From contig NZ_WHVL01000003.1 in NCBI RefSeq assembly GCF_020622355.1, positions 346,887 through 410,886 on the forward strand: a stretch of DNA of 64,000 bases, given 5' to 3'. Below the pieces are notes generated by a model that did no database searches, was not told the DNA's origin, and saw nothing but the letters and a program-made list of their open reading frames with translations. The stretch is from Vreelandella malpeensis (GTDB taxonomy: Bacteria; Pseudomonadota; Gammaproteobacteria; Pseudomonadales; Halomonadaceae). Shown here one piece after another: positions 18,130 through 27,083 of the stretch (its first letter is position 1; the number at the start of each line of letters is the position of its first letter). Made by a program: the position numbers and the translations under genes.

Positions 18130-18230
18130 GAGATAGTCACTTCATTGGGTTGTTGTTGTACACGAACCCGGCGGTGGCGCGTCGCCAGCGCCGTCGAGCG
18201 GGCGCCAGTTAACCACAAGAGGAATAGCGT

Positions 18231-19163
18231 TTGAAGCGTTGCATTAGGCCCGATCGCCCCTGCGCCCACCTGGCACTCTGGCTGCTTTTATGGCTCGCCG
18301 CGCCCGCCTGGGCAGCCGCTCCGGTCAGCGGCACGCTGGGCGCGACCGGCTCGGACACCATGGCGAGCCTGGTGCTGCGTTGGGGCGAGGCGCTGACCGC
18401 TCGCCATCCCGGCATCAACGTGCAGTTCCAGGCCGGCGGCTCGTCGATCGCGCCCTCGGCGCTGGTGGCAGGCACCACGCGCCTGGCGCCCATGTCGCGC
18501 CCCATGAGCCCGGAGGAGCGCGAGCAGTTTCAGCGCCGCTACGGTTACGCGCCCGTGGAGCTGCGCGTCGCTCGCGACGCCCTGGTGGTGGTGGTCCATC
18601 GCCATAATCCGCTGAAGGCGCTGACGCTTTCGACACTCGACGCGATCTTCTCCACCACCCGGGCCTGCGGCGCGCCGGCCCCCGTGAGCCGCTGGGAGGA
18701 GCTTCTGCCGACTGGCGACTGGCCTTACGGTCGAATCGCGCTGCACGGGCGCAATCTGGCCTCCGGTACTCATGATCTCTTTCGCCAGCGGGCGCTTTGC
18801 GGGGGGCACTTTCGCGACGACATCAGCGAATACCCCGGCTCCGCCGCCGTGGTCGCCGCCGTCGGCGAATCACCCCGGGCGATGGGCTACACTGGCTATC
18901 ATCACCTGACGCCGATGGTGCAGCCGCTCGGACTGATCGATGCCGCCGGCGAGACCATCATGCCCACGCCGGAAACGATTCAGAACGGCGAGTACCCGCT
19001 GTCGCGCTATCTCTATCTCTACGTGAACGTGGCGCCCGGTGAGGCGCTGCCGCCGGCGGAGCGTGCCTTCATCGAGCTGATCATGTCCGAGCAGGGCCAG
19101 CGAATCGTGCGCGCGGCGGGGTTCGTGCCGCTGCCTGCCGACGAGCTCGAGCCGCTGTCATGA
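18231..19163 (+). CDS. pstS: Phosphate-binding periplasmic protein PstS family
   Basis: A 310-residue secreted protein with a Sec signal ending near AWA-AAPVSG, followed by GTLGATGSDTMASLV and FQAGGSSIAPSALVAG, the phosphate-binding loops of PstS-type proteins. It hands phosphate to PstC/PstA. Translation starts at a TTG (18231) with AGAGGA upstream; no in-frame ATG gives a signal peptide. No Pho box is seen upstream of it in the 101-base gap, although one overlaps its stop codon. A low constitutive supply of this binding protein, or another PstS elsewhere, is a possible reading. Confidence 0.88.
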   Translation: MKRCIRPDRPCAHLALWLLLWLAAPAWAAAPVSGTLGATGSDTMASLVLRWGEALTARHPGINVQFQAGGSSIAPSALVAGTTRLAPMSRPMSPEEREQFQRRYGYAPVELRVARDALVVVVHRHNPLKALTLSTLDAIFSTTRACGAPAPVSRWEELLPTGDWPYGRIALHGRNLASGTHDLFRQRALCGGHFRDDISEYPGSAAVVAAVGESPRAMGYTGYHHLTPMVQPLGLIDAAGETIMPTPETIQNGEYPLSRYLYLYVNVAPGEALPPAERAFIELIMSEQGQRIVRAAGFVPLPADELEPLS

Positions 19164-19183
19164 AAATGACACGAAACTGACGT
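19155..19183 (+). promoter_or_regulatory. Pho box across the pstS stop codon, ahead of pstC
   Basis: Three seven-base units, CTGTCAT (19155-19161), ATGACAC (19166-19172) and CTGACGT (19177-19183), are spaced by four bases (GAAA, GAAA). The first matches the PhoB consensus half-site exactly. It begins before the pstS stop codon and lies 17 bases before the leader ORF. PhoB activation of pstCAB-phoU from here is inferred. Confidence 0.75.
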
Positions 19184-19199
19184 AACGTGAGGAGATACC

Positions 19200-19247
19200 A
19201 TGCGCCTTCGCCGTGATCCAACGCTCCCTCTCTTGATGTCGATATGA
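19200..19247 (+). CDS. 15-codon ORF translationally coupled to pstC
   Basis: An ATG at 19200 has GAGGAGA placed ideally upstream, the best ribosome site in the area. The frame encodes 15 residues (MRLRRDPTLPLLMSI) and its TGA overlaps the pstC ATG as ATGA. The pstC start has no convincing ribosome site of its own. The likely role is to load ribosomes for pstC by coupling, or to act as a regulatory leader. Expression is unproven. Confidence 0.55.
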   Translation: MRLRRDPTLPLLMSI

Positions 19248-20356
19248 CGCGACCCGCCCTGCCCGCCCGGACGCCCTGGCGCCAGCTTCAAGACCGCATC
19301 GCCACCGGGCTGATCACCGCCGCAGGCATCGGCGTGCTGCTCGCCATTCTCGCCATCGGCGTCTTTTTGTTCTGGGAGACGCTGCCGCTGCTGACCCGGT
19401 TCGAGACGCTGTCGCTGGAAAGGCTCTCGCCGCTTGCCTGGGGCACACTCAAGGCGGCCATCGCCGCGCTGGTGGTGGCGCTGCCGCTGGCGCTGGGCGG
19501 GGCGATCTATTCAGCGCTGTTCATGTCCGAGCGGCTGCGCGCGCGCATCAAGCCGATCCTGGAACTGATGGAGGCGGTGCCCGGCGTGGTGGTGGGGTTC
19601 GTCGCCGGCCTGGTGTTGGCCCCCTGGGTCGAGCGCCACCTGGCGAGCGCCCTGGCACTGGTCGTGTGGCTACCGCTGTGCGCCGTGCTGGCCGGGCTTC
19701 TCTGGCACGCTACCCCGGCTCGGCTTCGCGGCTGGCTGCCGCTGGGCCGCGCCGGCCTGTGGCTGCTGCCGTGGATGGCGGCGATGGCCGTCCTGGCGCT
19801 GTGGGCCGCGCCGATGATCGAACAGCGGTGGCTGGGGGACGACCTGGTGACGCTGCTCGATCGACGCTTCGGCCTCGACTACACCACGCGCAACACGCTG
19901 ATCGTCGGGCTCGCCATGGGCTTCGCCGTGATTCCCGGCGTCTATTCGCTCGCCGAGGATGCGCTGCATGACGTTCCCCGCTCATTGATGGAAGGCGCTC
20001 AGGCGCTCGGCGCCAGCCGCTGGCAGGCGTTGTGGAAGGTGGCGCTGCCCATGGCGGGCCCGGGCATCTTCTCGGCGGCGATGATCGGCGCCGGGCGCGC
20101 CGTGGGCGAGACCATGATCGTGCTGATGGCCAGCAGCAACGCCGCCCTGATCAGCCTGAGCCCTTTCGAGGGGCTGCGCTCGTTCTCGGCGGCCATCGCT
20201 ATCGAGCTGCCCGAGGCCCCGCCGGGCGGGCTGACCTATCATCTCTTGATCCTCGCGGCGCTGGTGCTTTTCCTGTTTACCTTCCTGGTCAACACCCTGG
20301 CCGAAACGGTGCGTCAGCGTTTGCGGCGTCGCTACCGGTCGGGAGGCGGCCGATGA
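19244..20356 (+). CDS. pstC: Phosphate ABC transporter permease PstC
   Basis: This 370-residue inner-membrane permease has about eight hydrophobic segments and the ABC permease EAA loop EGAQALGASRWQALWKVALPMAGPG near residue 255. It forms the phosphate channel with PstA. It is slightly longer than E. coli PstC (319) and much shorter than the large PstC of pseudomonads. An insertion of about 70 residues (WLPLGRAGLW to MIEQRWLGDD) lies between the early and late membrane segments. The start overlaps the 15-codon ORF and the stop overlaps the pstA start (ATGA). Confidence 0.92.
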   Translation: MTRPALPARTPWRQLQDRIATGLITAAGIGVLLAILAIGVFLFWETLPLLTRFETLSLERLSPLAWGTLKAAIAALVVALPLALGGAIYSALFMSERLRARIKPILELMEAVPGVVVGFVAGLVLAPWVERHLASALALVVWLPLCAVLAGLLWHATPARLRGWLPLGRAGLWLLPWMAAMAVLALWAAPMIEQRWLGDDLVTLLDRRFGLDYTTRNTLIVGLAMGFAVIPGVYSLAEDALHDVPRSLMEGAQALGASRWQALWKVALPMAGPGIFSAAMIGAGRAVGETMIVLMASSNAALISLSPFEGLRSFSAAIAIELPEAPPGGLTYHLLILAALVLFLFTFLVNTLAETVRQRLRRRYRSGGGR

Positions 20357-21765
20357 AGCGTCTCGACCGCCGCCGCTGGCCCGGCGATGCGCTGTGGACC
20401 TGGCTGTGTGCCGGGTGCGTGGCGCTGTCGCTGTTCATGCTGATCACGCTGCTCACACTGCTGGTGGCCCGGGGGCTCGGCCACTTCTGGCCGGCGCCGC
20501 TCGAAGCGCTCACCCTGCACTCCGGCGAGCAGGTGATCGGCCAGCCCGTGCGCGAGGCGCCCCTGCCGCACGGCGCAGGGAGCGAGCGGCTCTACTTCAC
20601 CGGCAACCGCGAGCTCAATGGCGCCGACTGGCGCTGGGTGGCGCTCGACGATATCGCCGCCGTCAACGAGCCCGAGGATGCGATCCGTCTGGAGCGAAGC
20701 CCCTGGGGCGACGTCACGGGCCGCCTGGCCGCCCTGGAGGTGGAAGGTGAGCGCCTGACCGGCGCGCCAGCGCGCGCGCGCCTTCAGAGCCTGTTGGCGC
20801 TACCGGCCGGGCAGCGCCCAAGGGGTGAACTGGTACTGACCACCGCCCAAGGGTCCCCCCTGGTCCAGCCGCTTGCGACGATCACCGCTTTCCAGGCCCC
20901 CAATGCGCTCTCGACGCTGGAGAAGGCGGGGGTGTGGGGCCAGGGGGTGTGGCGTTTTCTCAGCGAAGGGCCGCGGGCGGCCAATACCGGCGGCGGGGTG
21001 TGGCCGGCGATCTTCGGCACGCTGTTGATGGTGATCGTGATGTCGGTGATCGTCACGCCCTTTGGCGTGCTGGCGGCGATCTATCTCAACGAGATCGCCC
21101 ACCAGAACCGGCTGACGCGGCTGGTGCGCATCGGCGTGCGCAACCTCGCCGGCGTCCCGTCGATCGTCTACGGCGTGTTCGGGCTGGGGGTGTTCGTCTA
21201 CGGCATCGGCGGCTCGATCGACACCTGGTTTTTCGATGAGGCGCTACCCTCGCCCACCTTCGGCACCGGGGGGCTTCTGTGGGCCTCGCTGACGCTGGCA
21301 CTGCTGACCCTGCCGGTGGTGATCGTGGCTACCGAAGAGGGACTGGCGCGCATTCCCGATGCCCAGCGCGAAGGGGCGCTGGCGCTCGGCGCGACACGCC
21401 TGGAAATGCTCACCCGGGTGGTGCTGCCCATGGCGACCCCGGCCATGCTGACCGGGGTGATCCTGGCCGTTGCCCGGGCCGCCGGCGAAGTGGCGCCGCT
21501 GATGCTGGTGGGCGTGGCCAAGCTTGCGCCGCAGATGCCGCTGGACGGGGAGTTTCCCTACCTGCATCTCGAGCGCAAGTTCATGCACCTTGGCTATCAT
21601 CTGTTCGATACCGCCTTTCACGGCGACGACGTCGAGGCGGCGATTCCGCTGGTCTACGCCACGGCGCTTTTGCTGGTGCTGATCGTGCTGGTGCTTAACC
21701 TAACTGCCATATTTCTGCGTCATCATCTAAGGCGCCAACAAGGAGGCTCATGGTCGCGTTCCTGA
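20353..21765 (+). CDS. pstA: Phosphate ABC transporter permease PstA, with large N-terminal periplasmic part
   Basis: A 470-residue protein. One membrane segment ([20 protein letters not shown]) near residue 30 is followed by roughly 180 soluble residues. The canonical permease half then begins around residue 215 and contains the EAA loop [26 protein letters not shown]. coli PstA has 296 residues, so the extra part is the DUF3333-like extension also seen in Pseudomonas PstA. The ATG at 20353 overlaps the pstC stop, and the end overlaps pstB by 16 bases, so the whole pst operon is translationally linked. Confidence 0.93.
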   Translation: MKRLDRRRWPGDALWTWLCAGCVALSLFMLITLLTLLVARGLGHFWPAPLEALTLHSGEQVIGQPVREAPLPHGAGSERLYFTGNRELNGADWRWVALDDIAAVNEPEDAIRLERSPWGDVTGRLAALEVEGERLTGAPARARLQSLLALPAGQRPRGELVLTTAQGSPLVQPLATITAFQAPNALSTLEKAGVWGQGVWRFLSEGPRAANTGGGVWPAIFGTLLMVIVMSVIVTPFGVLAAIYLNEIAHQNRLTRLVRIGVRNLAGVPSIVYGVFGLGVFVYGIGGSIDTWFFDEALPSPTFGTGGLLWASLTLALLTLPVVIVATEEGLARIPDAQREGALALGATRLEMLTRVVLPMATPAMLTGVILAVARAAGEVAPLMLVGVAKLAPQMPLDGEFPYLHLERKFMHLGYHLFDTAFHGDDVEAAIPLVYATALLLVLIVLVLNLTAIFLRHHLRRQQGGSWSRS

Positions 21766-22556
21766 ACGACGAACCGGCACCGGTGATGACGTTTCCCGCC
21801 GGAGAGCGCTGCCTGAGCGTTCGCGATTTCAGCCTGGCCTACGGCGACAAGCCGGCGCTCAAGGCGCTGACCCTCGAGGTGCCGCGTCATCGGGTGACCG
21901 CCTTCATCGGCCCTTCGGGTTGCGGCAAGTCGACGCTCTTGCGCTCGTTCAACCGGCTGCACGATCTGAACGAGTCCGCCGTGCACCAGGGGCGCATCGA
22001 GCTCGAAGGGCGCGATATCTTCGCCCGGGATCTCAACGTCAGCGAGCTGCGGCGTCGGGTGGGCATGGTGTTCCAGAGCCCCAACCCCTTCCCGATGTCG
22101 ATCTATGAGAACGTGGCGTTCGGGCTGCGCCTGGAGCGCCGGCTCCCCAAGCGCAAGCGCGACGACATCATCGAGTGGGCGCTGAGATCCGCAGCGCTCT
22201 GGGACGAGGTCAAGGATCGTCTGCACCGCTCGGCCTGGCAGCTCTCGGGCGGCCAGCAACAGCGGCTGGTGATCGCCCGTACGCTGGCGGTCAAGCCCGA
22301 CGTGCTGCTGCTCGACGAGCCGGCCTCGGCCCTGGACCCGATCTCCACGCTCAAGATCGAGGAGCTGATCCGCAACCTGAAGAACGAACTGACCCTGGTG
22401 CTCGTCACCCACAACATGCAGCAGGCCGCGCGGGTTTCCGACTACACCGCCTTTCTTCAGCAAGGCGAGCTCGTCGAGTACGGCCCGACCGACCAGGTCT
22501 TCACCAACCCCAAACGACAGCGTACCGAAAACTACATCACCGGCCGGGTCATCTAG
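21750..22556 (+). CDS. pstB: Phosphate ABC transporter ATPase PstB
   Basis: The 268-residue ATPase has Walker [10 protein letters not shown] (residues 54-62), the signature LSGGQQQR (165-172), Walker [10 protein letters not shown] (185-193) and the switch histidine in [11 protein letters not shown]. It powers phosphate import by PstCA. An AAGGAGG ribosome site lies inside the end of pstA. The start overlaps pstA by 16 bases. Confidence 0.97.
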   Translation: MVAFLNDEPAPVMTFPAGERCLSVRDFSLAYGDKPALKALTLEVPRHRVTAFIGPSGCGKSTLLRSFNRLHDLNESAVHQGRIELEGRDIFARDLNVSELRRRVGMVFQSPNPFPMSIYENVAFGLRLERRLPKRKRDDIIEWALRSAALWDEVKDRLHRSAWQLSGGQQQRLVIARTLAVKPDVLLLDEPASALDPISTLKIEELIRNLKNELTLVLVTHNMQQAARVSDYTAFLQQGELVEYGPTDQVFTNPKRQRTENYITGRVI

Positions 22557-22587
22557 CCCCGCCCCCGACGCCTTGCAGGAGCGTTCG

Positions 22588-23313
22588 ATGGACATTACCA
22601 GCGATACCCACAGCCAGCATATCTCGCGCCAGTTCAACCAGGAGCTGGAGGAGCTCAAGACCCACCTGATGGCCATGGGCGGCCTGGTGGAGAAGCAGGT
22701 CCAGAACGCCGTGCATGCGCTGCTCGAAAACGACAGCCGCCTGGCCGAGCAGGTGCGTGACAACGACCGCCAGGTCAACGACCTGCAGCTGCAGATCGAC
22801 GAGGAGTGTACCCGAGTGCTGGCCAGGCGCCAGCCCGCCGCCTCGGACTTGCGACTGGTGCTGGCGGTGATCCGCGCTACCTCGGATCTCGAGCGTATCG
22901 GTGACGAGGCCAGCAAGATCGCCCGCAACGCGCTGTCGCTCTCCGACAGCAGCGGCACGGTGCGCGGACTGGTGGAGGTGCGCCATATCAGCGAGCACGT
23001 GCGCAAGATGCTGCGCGATGCGCTGACCGCCTTCGCCCGCTTCGATACCGAGCTTGCCATGCAGGTGGTGCGCGAGGACGAATCCGTCGACGACGAGTAC
23101 GGCAGCGCCATGCGCTCGCTGATGACCTTCATGATGGAGGACTCGCGCTCGATCACCTCGGTGCTGAGCATCATGTGGATACTGCGCGCTCTCGAGCGTG
23201 TCGGCGATCACGCCAACAATCTGGCGGAGTACGTGGTCTACCTGGTCAAGGGGCTGGACATTCGCCACAGCGCGCCGGAGCGCATCAGCGAGCAGGTACA
23301 GAAAAAGCCTTGA
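22588..23313 (+). CDS. phoU: Phosphate signalling protein PhoU
   Basis: The 241-residue all-helical protein has the two PhoU repeats, with E/DxxxD metal motifs such as RATSDLERIGDEASKIA in the first and WILRALERVGDHANNLAEYV in the second. PhoU links the Pst transporter to the PhoR kinase and keeps the Pho regulon off when phosphate is plentiful. The ATG at 22588 has AGGAG nine bases upstream and is preferred to an in-frame TTG at 22573. It is last in the pst operon and is followed by a terminator hairpin. Confidence 0.96.
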   Translation: MDITSDTHSQHISRQFNQELEELKTHLMAMGGLVEKQVQNAVHALLENDSRLAEQVRDNDRQVNDLQLQIDEECTRVLARRQPAASDLRLVLAVIRATSDLERIGDEASKIARNALSLSDSSGTVRGLVEVRHISEHVRKMLRDALTAFARFDTELAMQVVREDESVDDEYGSAMRSLMTFMMEDSRSITSVLSIMWILRALERVGDHANNLAEYVVYLVKGLDIRHSAPERISEQVQKKP

Positions 23314-23338
23314 CCTTGGAAGGCGGGCCCCTTGCAAT

Positions 23339-23368
23339 ACGCCCAGGCATATCGCCTGGGCGTCTTTT
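23339..23368 (+). terminator. Terminator of pstSCAB-phoU
   Basis: ACGCCCAGGC, a five-base loop and GCCTGGGCGT are followed by CTTTTC, 25 bases after phoU. cysZ starts 12 bases later, so it may rely on read-through or a promoter within phoU. Confidence 0.8.
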
Positions 23369-23380
23369 CGAGGAGTACCG

Positions 23381-24130
23381 ATGCTGACTGCAGTTTCCGC
23401 CCTGAGTCGAGGCATTCGCCTGGTGTATCGCAAAGGGCTCAAGCGCTATATCTTTGTGCCCATCCTGATCAACCTCGGCGTCTATGCCGGTCTGATCACG
23501 TTCACCGCCCGGCGCTTTTCCGGCTGGGTCGATCACGCCATGGCGAGCATCCCGAGTTGGCTCGACTGGCTGTCATGGTTGATCTGGCCGCTGTTCGTCA
23601 TGAGTCTGCTGGTGGCGATCTTTTTCACCTTCACCCTGGTGACCCACCTGATCGCCGCGCCGTTCTACGGGTTTCTCGCTGCCCGCGTCGAGCGCAGCGC
23701 CACCGGCGTCGAGCCGCTCGACGACCGGGGCCTAGCCAAGACCGCCGTCGATGCCGTGGGCCGCGAGCTGGTCAAACTTCGCTACATCCTGCCGCGCGCG
23801 GCGCTGCTGCTGGTAATGAGCTGGATACCGGGGCTCAACCTGTTCGCTCCCTTCCTGTGGGCGCTGTTTTCCGCCTGGGTGATGGCCATCACCTACCTGG
23901 ACTACCCCATGGACAACAACAAGGTGAGCTTCAAGGAGATGCGCTGGCGGCTGGCCAATCGCTGGTGGCCGAGCCTGAGCTACGGAGGGCTGGTCACGCT
24001 GATCACCTGGATACCACTGGCTAATCTCTTCCTTCTGCCAGGAGCAGTGGCAGGGGCAGTACTGATGTGGGAAGCACACTACCGAGACCTGAAGCGCCTG
24101 CCCGCGCCCGCGGTTCAAGAAAACCGATAG
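23381..24130 (+). CDS. cysZ: CysZ-type sulfate transport membrane protein
   Basis: A 249-residue protein with four strong hydrophobic stretches, starting SALSRGIRLVYRKGLKRYIFVPI and containing YLDYPMDNNKVSF, the conserved CysZ segment. CysZ imports sulfate for cysteine synthesis. GAGGAG fixes the start at 23381. It follows phoU and its terminator; the position may be a synteny accident, since no sulfur genes are near. Confidence 0.92.
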   Translation: MLTAVSALSRGIRLVYRKGLKRYIFVPILINLGVYAGLITFTARRFSGWVDHAMASIPSWLDWLSWLIWPLFVMSLLVAIFFTFTLVTHLIAAPFYGFLAARVERSATGVEPLDDRGLAKTAVDAVGRELVKLRYILPRAALLLVMSWIPGLNLFAPFLWALFSAWVMAITYLDYPMDNNKVSFKEMRWRLANRWWPSLSYGGLVTLITWIPLANLFLLPGAVAGAVLMWEAHYRDLKRLPAPAVQENR

Positions 24131-24143
24131 GTACAAAAAACTA

Positions 24144-24171
24144 GACCCCGCTTGTGCGGGGTCTTCATCTT
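24144..24171. terminator. Bidirectional terminator after cysZ
   Basis: GACCCCGC, loop TTGT and GCGGGGTC, flanked by AAAAAA-CTA on the left and TTCATCTT on the right, can end transcription from both sides. Confidence 0.82.
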
Positions 24172-24203
24172 GCTCGGTGCGTGCGATACGTAACGAAAGC
24201 TTC

Positions 24204-24329
24204 CTATCCTTTTGCGGGACTCCAACCTTGGAATTTACCCTGACTCACGTTCTTGATCGTCGCTAGATCCAATCCTTGAATCGCTGAGCATCCATGCAGT
24301 AGGACATCCTTGTCCCTTATAATGCTCAT
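24204..24329 (-). CDS. Possible 41-residue small ORF downstream of the acidic secreted protein
   Basis: An ATG at 24329 opens a frame of 41 codons (starts MSIIRDKDVLLHGC, ends GWSPAKG). It lies 45 bases after the acidic protein gene, on the same strand, and before the bidirectional terminator. There is no clear ribosome site and no family is recognised, so it may be chance. It is the only plausible gene in the 24131-24374 gap. Confidence 0.25.
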   Translation of the reverse strand: MSIIRDKDVLLHGCSAIQGLDLATIKNVSQGKFQGWSPAKG

Positions 24330-24374
24330 TCCATAAGCGTAATACTTTGTTGCAAAATTGCAACTAAACGTTAA

Positions 24375-24707
24375 TTACGAATCGGAATTTTTCTCGACGA
24401 CTTCTTCCGGTGAAGTCTCGGAACCCGATCCTGCAGTAGTACCCATGGAATCCGGCTCACCGATGGTTTCGGAGTTCGGGCCTTGGGTGTGATGATCAGT
24501 GGTCAACTCTTCCTGAGTATAGTTCGCACTGTCATTGGTGTTCATGTTGACGCCTTGGTCCTGTGTACCGTCCTGTTCGACCATGCTGTCCTGGTTCTCA
24601 TCGATAGACGGATGATCGGTCGTGTTGGCAAAGGCAAGAGGGCTTGCCAGCAGACCAAATGAAACGCCTAAAATGCCAGCTTTCTTGAGTAATTCCTTGG
24701 ACATCAT
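24375..24707 (-). CDS. Secreted, highly acidic small protein of unknown function
   Basis: The 110-residue product has a clear Sec signal peptide (KKAGILGVSFGLLASPLAFA) and a mature part made almost only of Asp, Glu, Asn, Thr, Ser, Gln and Gly, with no cysteine. This low-complexity, strongly negative composition suggests a disordered periplasmic or extracellular protein, typical of halophile surface environments. GGAGGTGG before the ATG at 24707 is an excellent ribosome site. The DNA is visibly AT-richer than the flanks. No family is recognised. It sits alone between cysZ and phoR. Confidence 0.75.
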   Translation of the reverse strand: MMSKELLKKAGILGVSFGLLASPLAFANTTDHPSIDENQDSMVEQDGTQDQGVNMNTNDSANYTQEELTTDHHTQGPNSETIGEPDSMGTTAGSGSETSPEEVVEKNSDS

Positions 24708-24993
24708 ATTCCACCTCCTAGATCGCTGTGGTTACCGCTCATTCAAGAAAGATTGCCTTGCGGCATACCACTTCCTGCGGTTTCTTTCTTGTTAAAACCT
24801 TTGCAGCGCTCATGCCAATATTTATAAAAAAATAGATATTTTCATAAAATCAAGTGCTTAAATTAATACACAAGTTGTACAGCAAGTATCTGACTGAGTC
24901 AGATTGGCGGTATCAAGTGGCTAAAAATGACACATGCGCACAGATTAACCCGCCTACCTTGTCAACTCGACACACCGTAATGCTAACAAGATG
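24708..24993. other. Intergenic, AT-rich promoter region of the acidic protein; inverted repeat
   Basis: No gene is seen. CAAGAAAGA (24744-24752) and TCTTTCTTG (24783-24791) form a nine-base inverted repeat with 30 bases between, 36 bases upstream of the acidic protein start. It could be an operator or an mRNA leader structure. Confidence 0.4.
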
Positions 24994-26298
24994 TCAGGTC
25001 GGATGCAGACGAGTTGCAGGAAAGACGCAGCGAAAGCGCGCTCCCTGCTCCGGGAGGGAATCGATCACGAGTCGAGCGTCGTGACGCAGTAGAACGTGCT
25101 TGACGATGGCAAGTCCGAGTCCGGTTCCACCGGTGGCGGTACTGCGGCCCTTGTCCACGCGATAGAAGCGCTCGGTAAGGCGGGGAATGTGAATAGGGTC
25201 AATGCCATGACCGTTATCCTGGACTTCGACATACCCCTCGCCGGTCGGCAGCACGCCGCACCGCAAGATGATGTGACTGCCGGCGGGCGCATAGCGCACG
25301 GCATTGAAGACTAGATTGGAAATGGCGCTGCGCAGCTCCTGCTCGCTGCCCATCAGGCGAAGATCGCCTTCGAGGTCGAGTTCGATGCGCTGGGGCGTCT
25401 TGTGCTGCTGGGCGGAGAGCGCGCGGGCGTCCTGGCAGATGCTGTCGAGAAGCGGCGCCAATGACAATGATTGATGGTCCTTCCCGCCCTGGTCGATCTC
25501 CAACCGAGAAAGCAGCAGCAGATCGTTGACCAGGTTCTCCATCCGACGGGTCTGCGACTGCATCTGCAGGATGCCTCGCCCGAGGCGCGGCGGCAGCTGA
25601 TCGCTCAGGTCGCCGTAGGTTTCGAGATACCCCGACAGCACCGTCAAGGGCGTGCGTAGCTCGTGGGAGACGTTGGCGACGAAGTCCTGGCGCATCTGCT
25701 CGAGGCGATGCAGGCGAGTGATGTCGCGCGCCATGAGCAGGCGTTCGTCATCGCCGTAGAGGGTGATCTGGTACTGGAGAATGCGCCGCTCGTCGATGGG
25801 CGAGGTCAACGTCAAGGGCTCCCTGTACTCGCGTGAGGCGAAGTAGCGCACGAACCCCGGGTCGCGCAGCAGGTTGGTGATGTGCTGGCCCCGATCATGA
25901 GCGGTCTTCAGTCCGAGCATCTCGGTGGCGGCGCTGTTCCACCACTCGAGATCACCGTGGCGGTCGAGCATCACCACGCTGTCGCGCATCGCCTCGGAAG
26001 ACTCCTGAATGCGTGCAAGCATGGCCCGCAGGCGCCCTTGGGTGATGCGCTGGCTTTTCTGGTAGCGATACAGGCGATCGAGCAGATCGCCCCACAGCCC
26101 CTTGGCGGCGGGCGGCTCTTCGCTGGGCTCGAGAGTGAGCCACTGGTAGAGCGCGCGCAGCTGGCGCAGGTGGTGGAAAAGGCACGCCGCCAAACCGAGG
26201 GCGAGCCCGAAGCCCGGGGCGCCGAAGAGCCAGCCCAGCACGACGCCGAGCGTGCCCAGCCACGCGATGCGCCAAAGCTCCCGGCTCCACAGGTGCAT
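24994..26298 (-). CDS. phoR: Phosphate regulon sensor histidine kinase PhoR
   Basis: This 434-residue kinase has two N-terminal membrane segments (residues about 11-45), a short charged linker, a PAS domain (about 100-200), the HisKA phosphoacceptor His212 in ANVSHELRTPLT, and an HATPase domain with N box NLVFNAVRYA, DNGHGID and GTGLGLAIVKH. It phosphorylates PhoB under phosphate limitation and is restrained by Pst-PhoU. It lacks a large periplasmic sensor domain, as is usual for PhoR. It starts three bases after phoB ends, so the two are co-transcribed. Confidence 0.96.
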   Translation of the reverse strand: MHLWSRELWRIAWLGTLGVVLGWLFGAPGFGLALGLAACLFHHLRQLRALYQWLTLEPSEEPPAAKGLWGDLLDRLYRYQKSQRITQGRLRAMLARIQESSEAMRDSVVMLDRHGDLEWWNSAATEMLGLKTAHDRGQHITNLLRDPGFVRYFASREYREPLTLTSPIDERRILQYQITLYGDDERLLMARDITRLHRLEQMRQDFVANVSHELRTPLTVLSGYLETYGDLSDQLPPRLGRGILQMQSQTRRMENLVNDLLLLSRLEIDQGGKDHQSLSLAPLLDSICQDARALSAQQHKTPQRIELDLEGDLRLMGSEQELRSAISNLVFNAVRYAPAGSHIILRCGVLPTGEGYVEVQDNGHGIDPIHIPRLTERFYRVDKGRSTATGGTGLGLAIVKHVLLRHDARLVIDSLPEQGARFRCVFPATRLHPT

Positions 26299-26301
26299 GC
26301 G

Positions 26302-26991
26302 TTACACCCGGGCGGAGAAGCGATACCCCGTGCCGCGTACCGTCTGGATCAGGTTCTGGTGCGCCTCGCCGAGCGCCTTGCGCAGCCGACGGATATGCAC
26401 GTCGACGGTGCGCTCCTCCACGTAGACGTTGCCACCCCACACCTGGTCCAGCAGTTGGCTGCGCGTGTAGGCGCGCTCCTGGTGGGTCATGAAGAACTGC
26501 AGAAGACGATACTCGGTCGGGCCCATCTCGAGGGCCTTGCCATGCGCGCTCACCCGGTGGCTCACCGGGTCGAGCAAAAGGCCGTTGATCTCGACCGGGT
26601 CTTCCATGCCGCGCGGCGTGGTGCGGCGCAGCACGGCCTTCAGCCGCGCCACCAGCTCGCGCGGCGAGAAGGGCTTGGTGATGTAGTCGTCGGCACCGGC
26701 TTCGAGCCCCTGGATCTTGTTGTCCTCCTCACCCTTGGCGGTGAGCATGATGATGGGCAACTCTGCGGTCGCCTCTTCACGCTTGAGGCGACGGGCAAGC
26801 TCGATGCCGCTGGTGCCGGGCATCATCCAGTCGAGCAGCAGAAGATCCGGTTGGTGATCGACCACCAGGGCGTGGGCATCCTGGGCGTTGTCCGCTTCCA
26901 GCACGCGGTAGTCCGCCATTTCCAGCGCCACGGCGATCATCTCGCGAATCGGCGCCTCATCGTCGACGATCAAAACGGTCTTGGCGGTCAT
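26302..26991 (-). CDS. phoB: Phosphate regulon response regulator PhoB
   Basis: A 229-residue OmpR-family regulator: receiver domain with acidic Asp10-Asp11, phosphoacceptor Asp54 ([10 protein letters not shown]) and [10 protein letters not shown], then a winged helix ending [15 protein letters not shown] and VRGTGYRF. It binds Pho boxes and activates phosphate-starvation genes. The ATG at 26991 ([12 protein letters not shown]) gives the standard N-terminus. Two Pho boxes lie 33 and 66 bases upstream, which suggests positive autoregulation of phoBR. Confidence 0.97.
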   Translation of the reverse strand: MTAKTVLIVDDEAPIREMIAVALEMADYRVLEADNAQDAHALVVDHQPDLLLLDWMMPGTSGIELARRLKREEATAELPIIMLTAKGEEDNKIQGLEAGADDYITKPFSPRELVARLKAVLRRTTPRGMEDPVEINGLLLDPVSHRVSAHGKALEMGPTEYRLLQFFMTHQERAYTRSQLLDQVWGGNVYVEERTVDVHIRRLRKALGEAHQNLIQTVRGTGYRFSARV

Positions 26992-27024
26992 GGGCGGGCC
27001 TCGGGGTTCCGGCAAAGGGGGTCG

Positions 27025-27075
27025 ATGACATAGCGGTGACAATCACACCATGGCCGGGTGACATTTTTATGACAA
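27025..27075 (-). promoter_or_regulatory. Two Pho boxes upstream of phoB
   Basis: On the minus strand TTGTCAT-AAAA-ATGTCAC (27058-27075) and TTGTCAC-CGCT-ATGTCAT (27025-27042) are two copies of the 7-4-7 PhoB site, in line with transcription of phoB. They fill the gap between the ubiA stop and phoB, so phoBR can be driven independently of ubiCA. Confidence 0.82.
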
Positions 27076-27083
27076 ACGTTACA

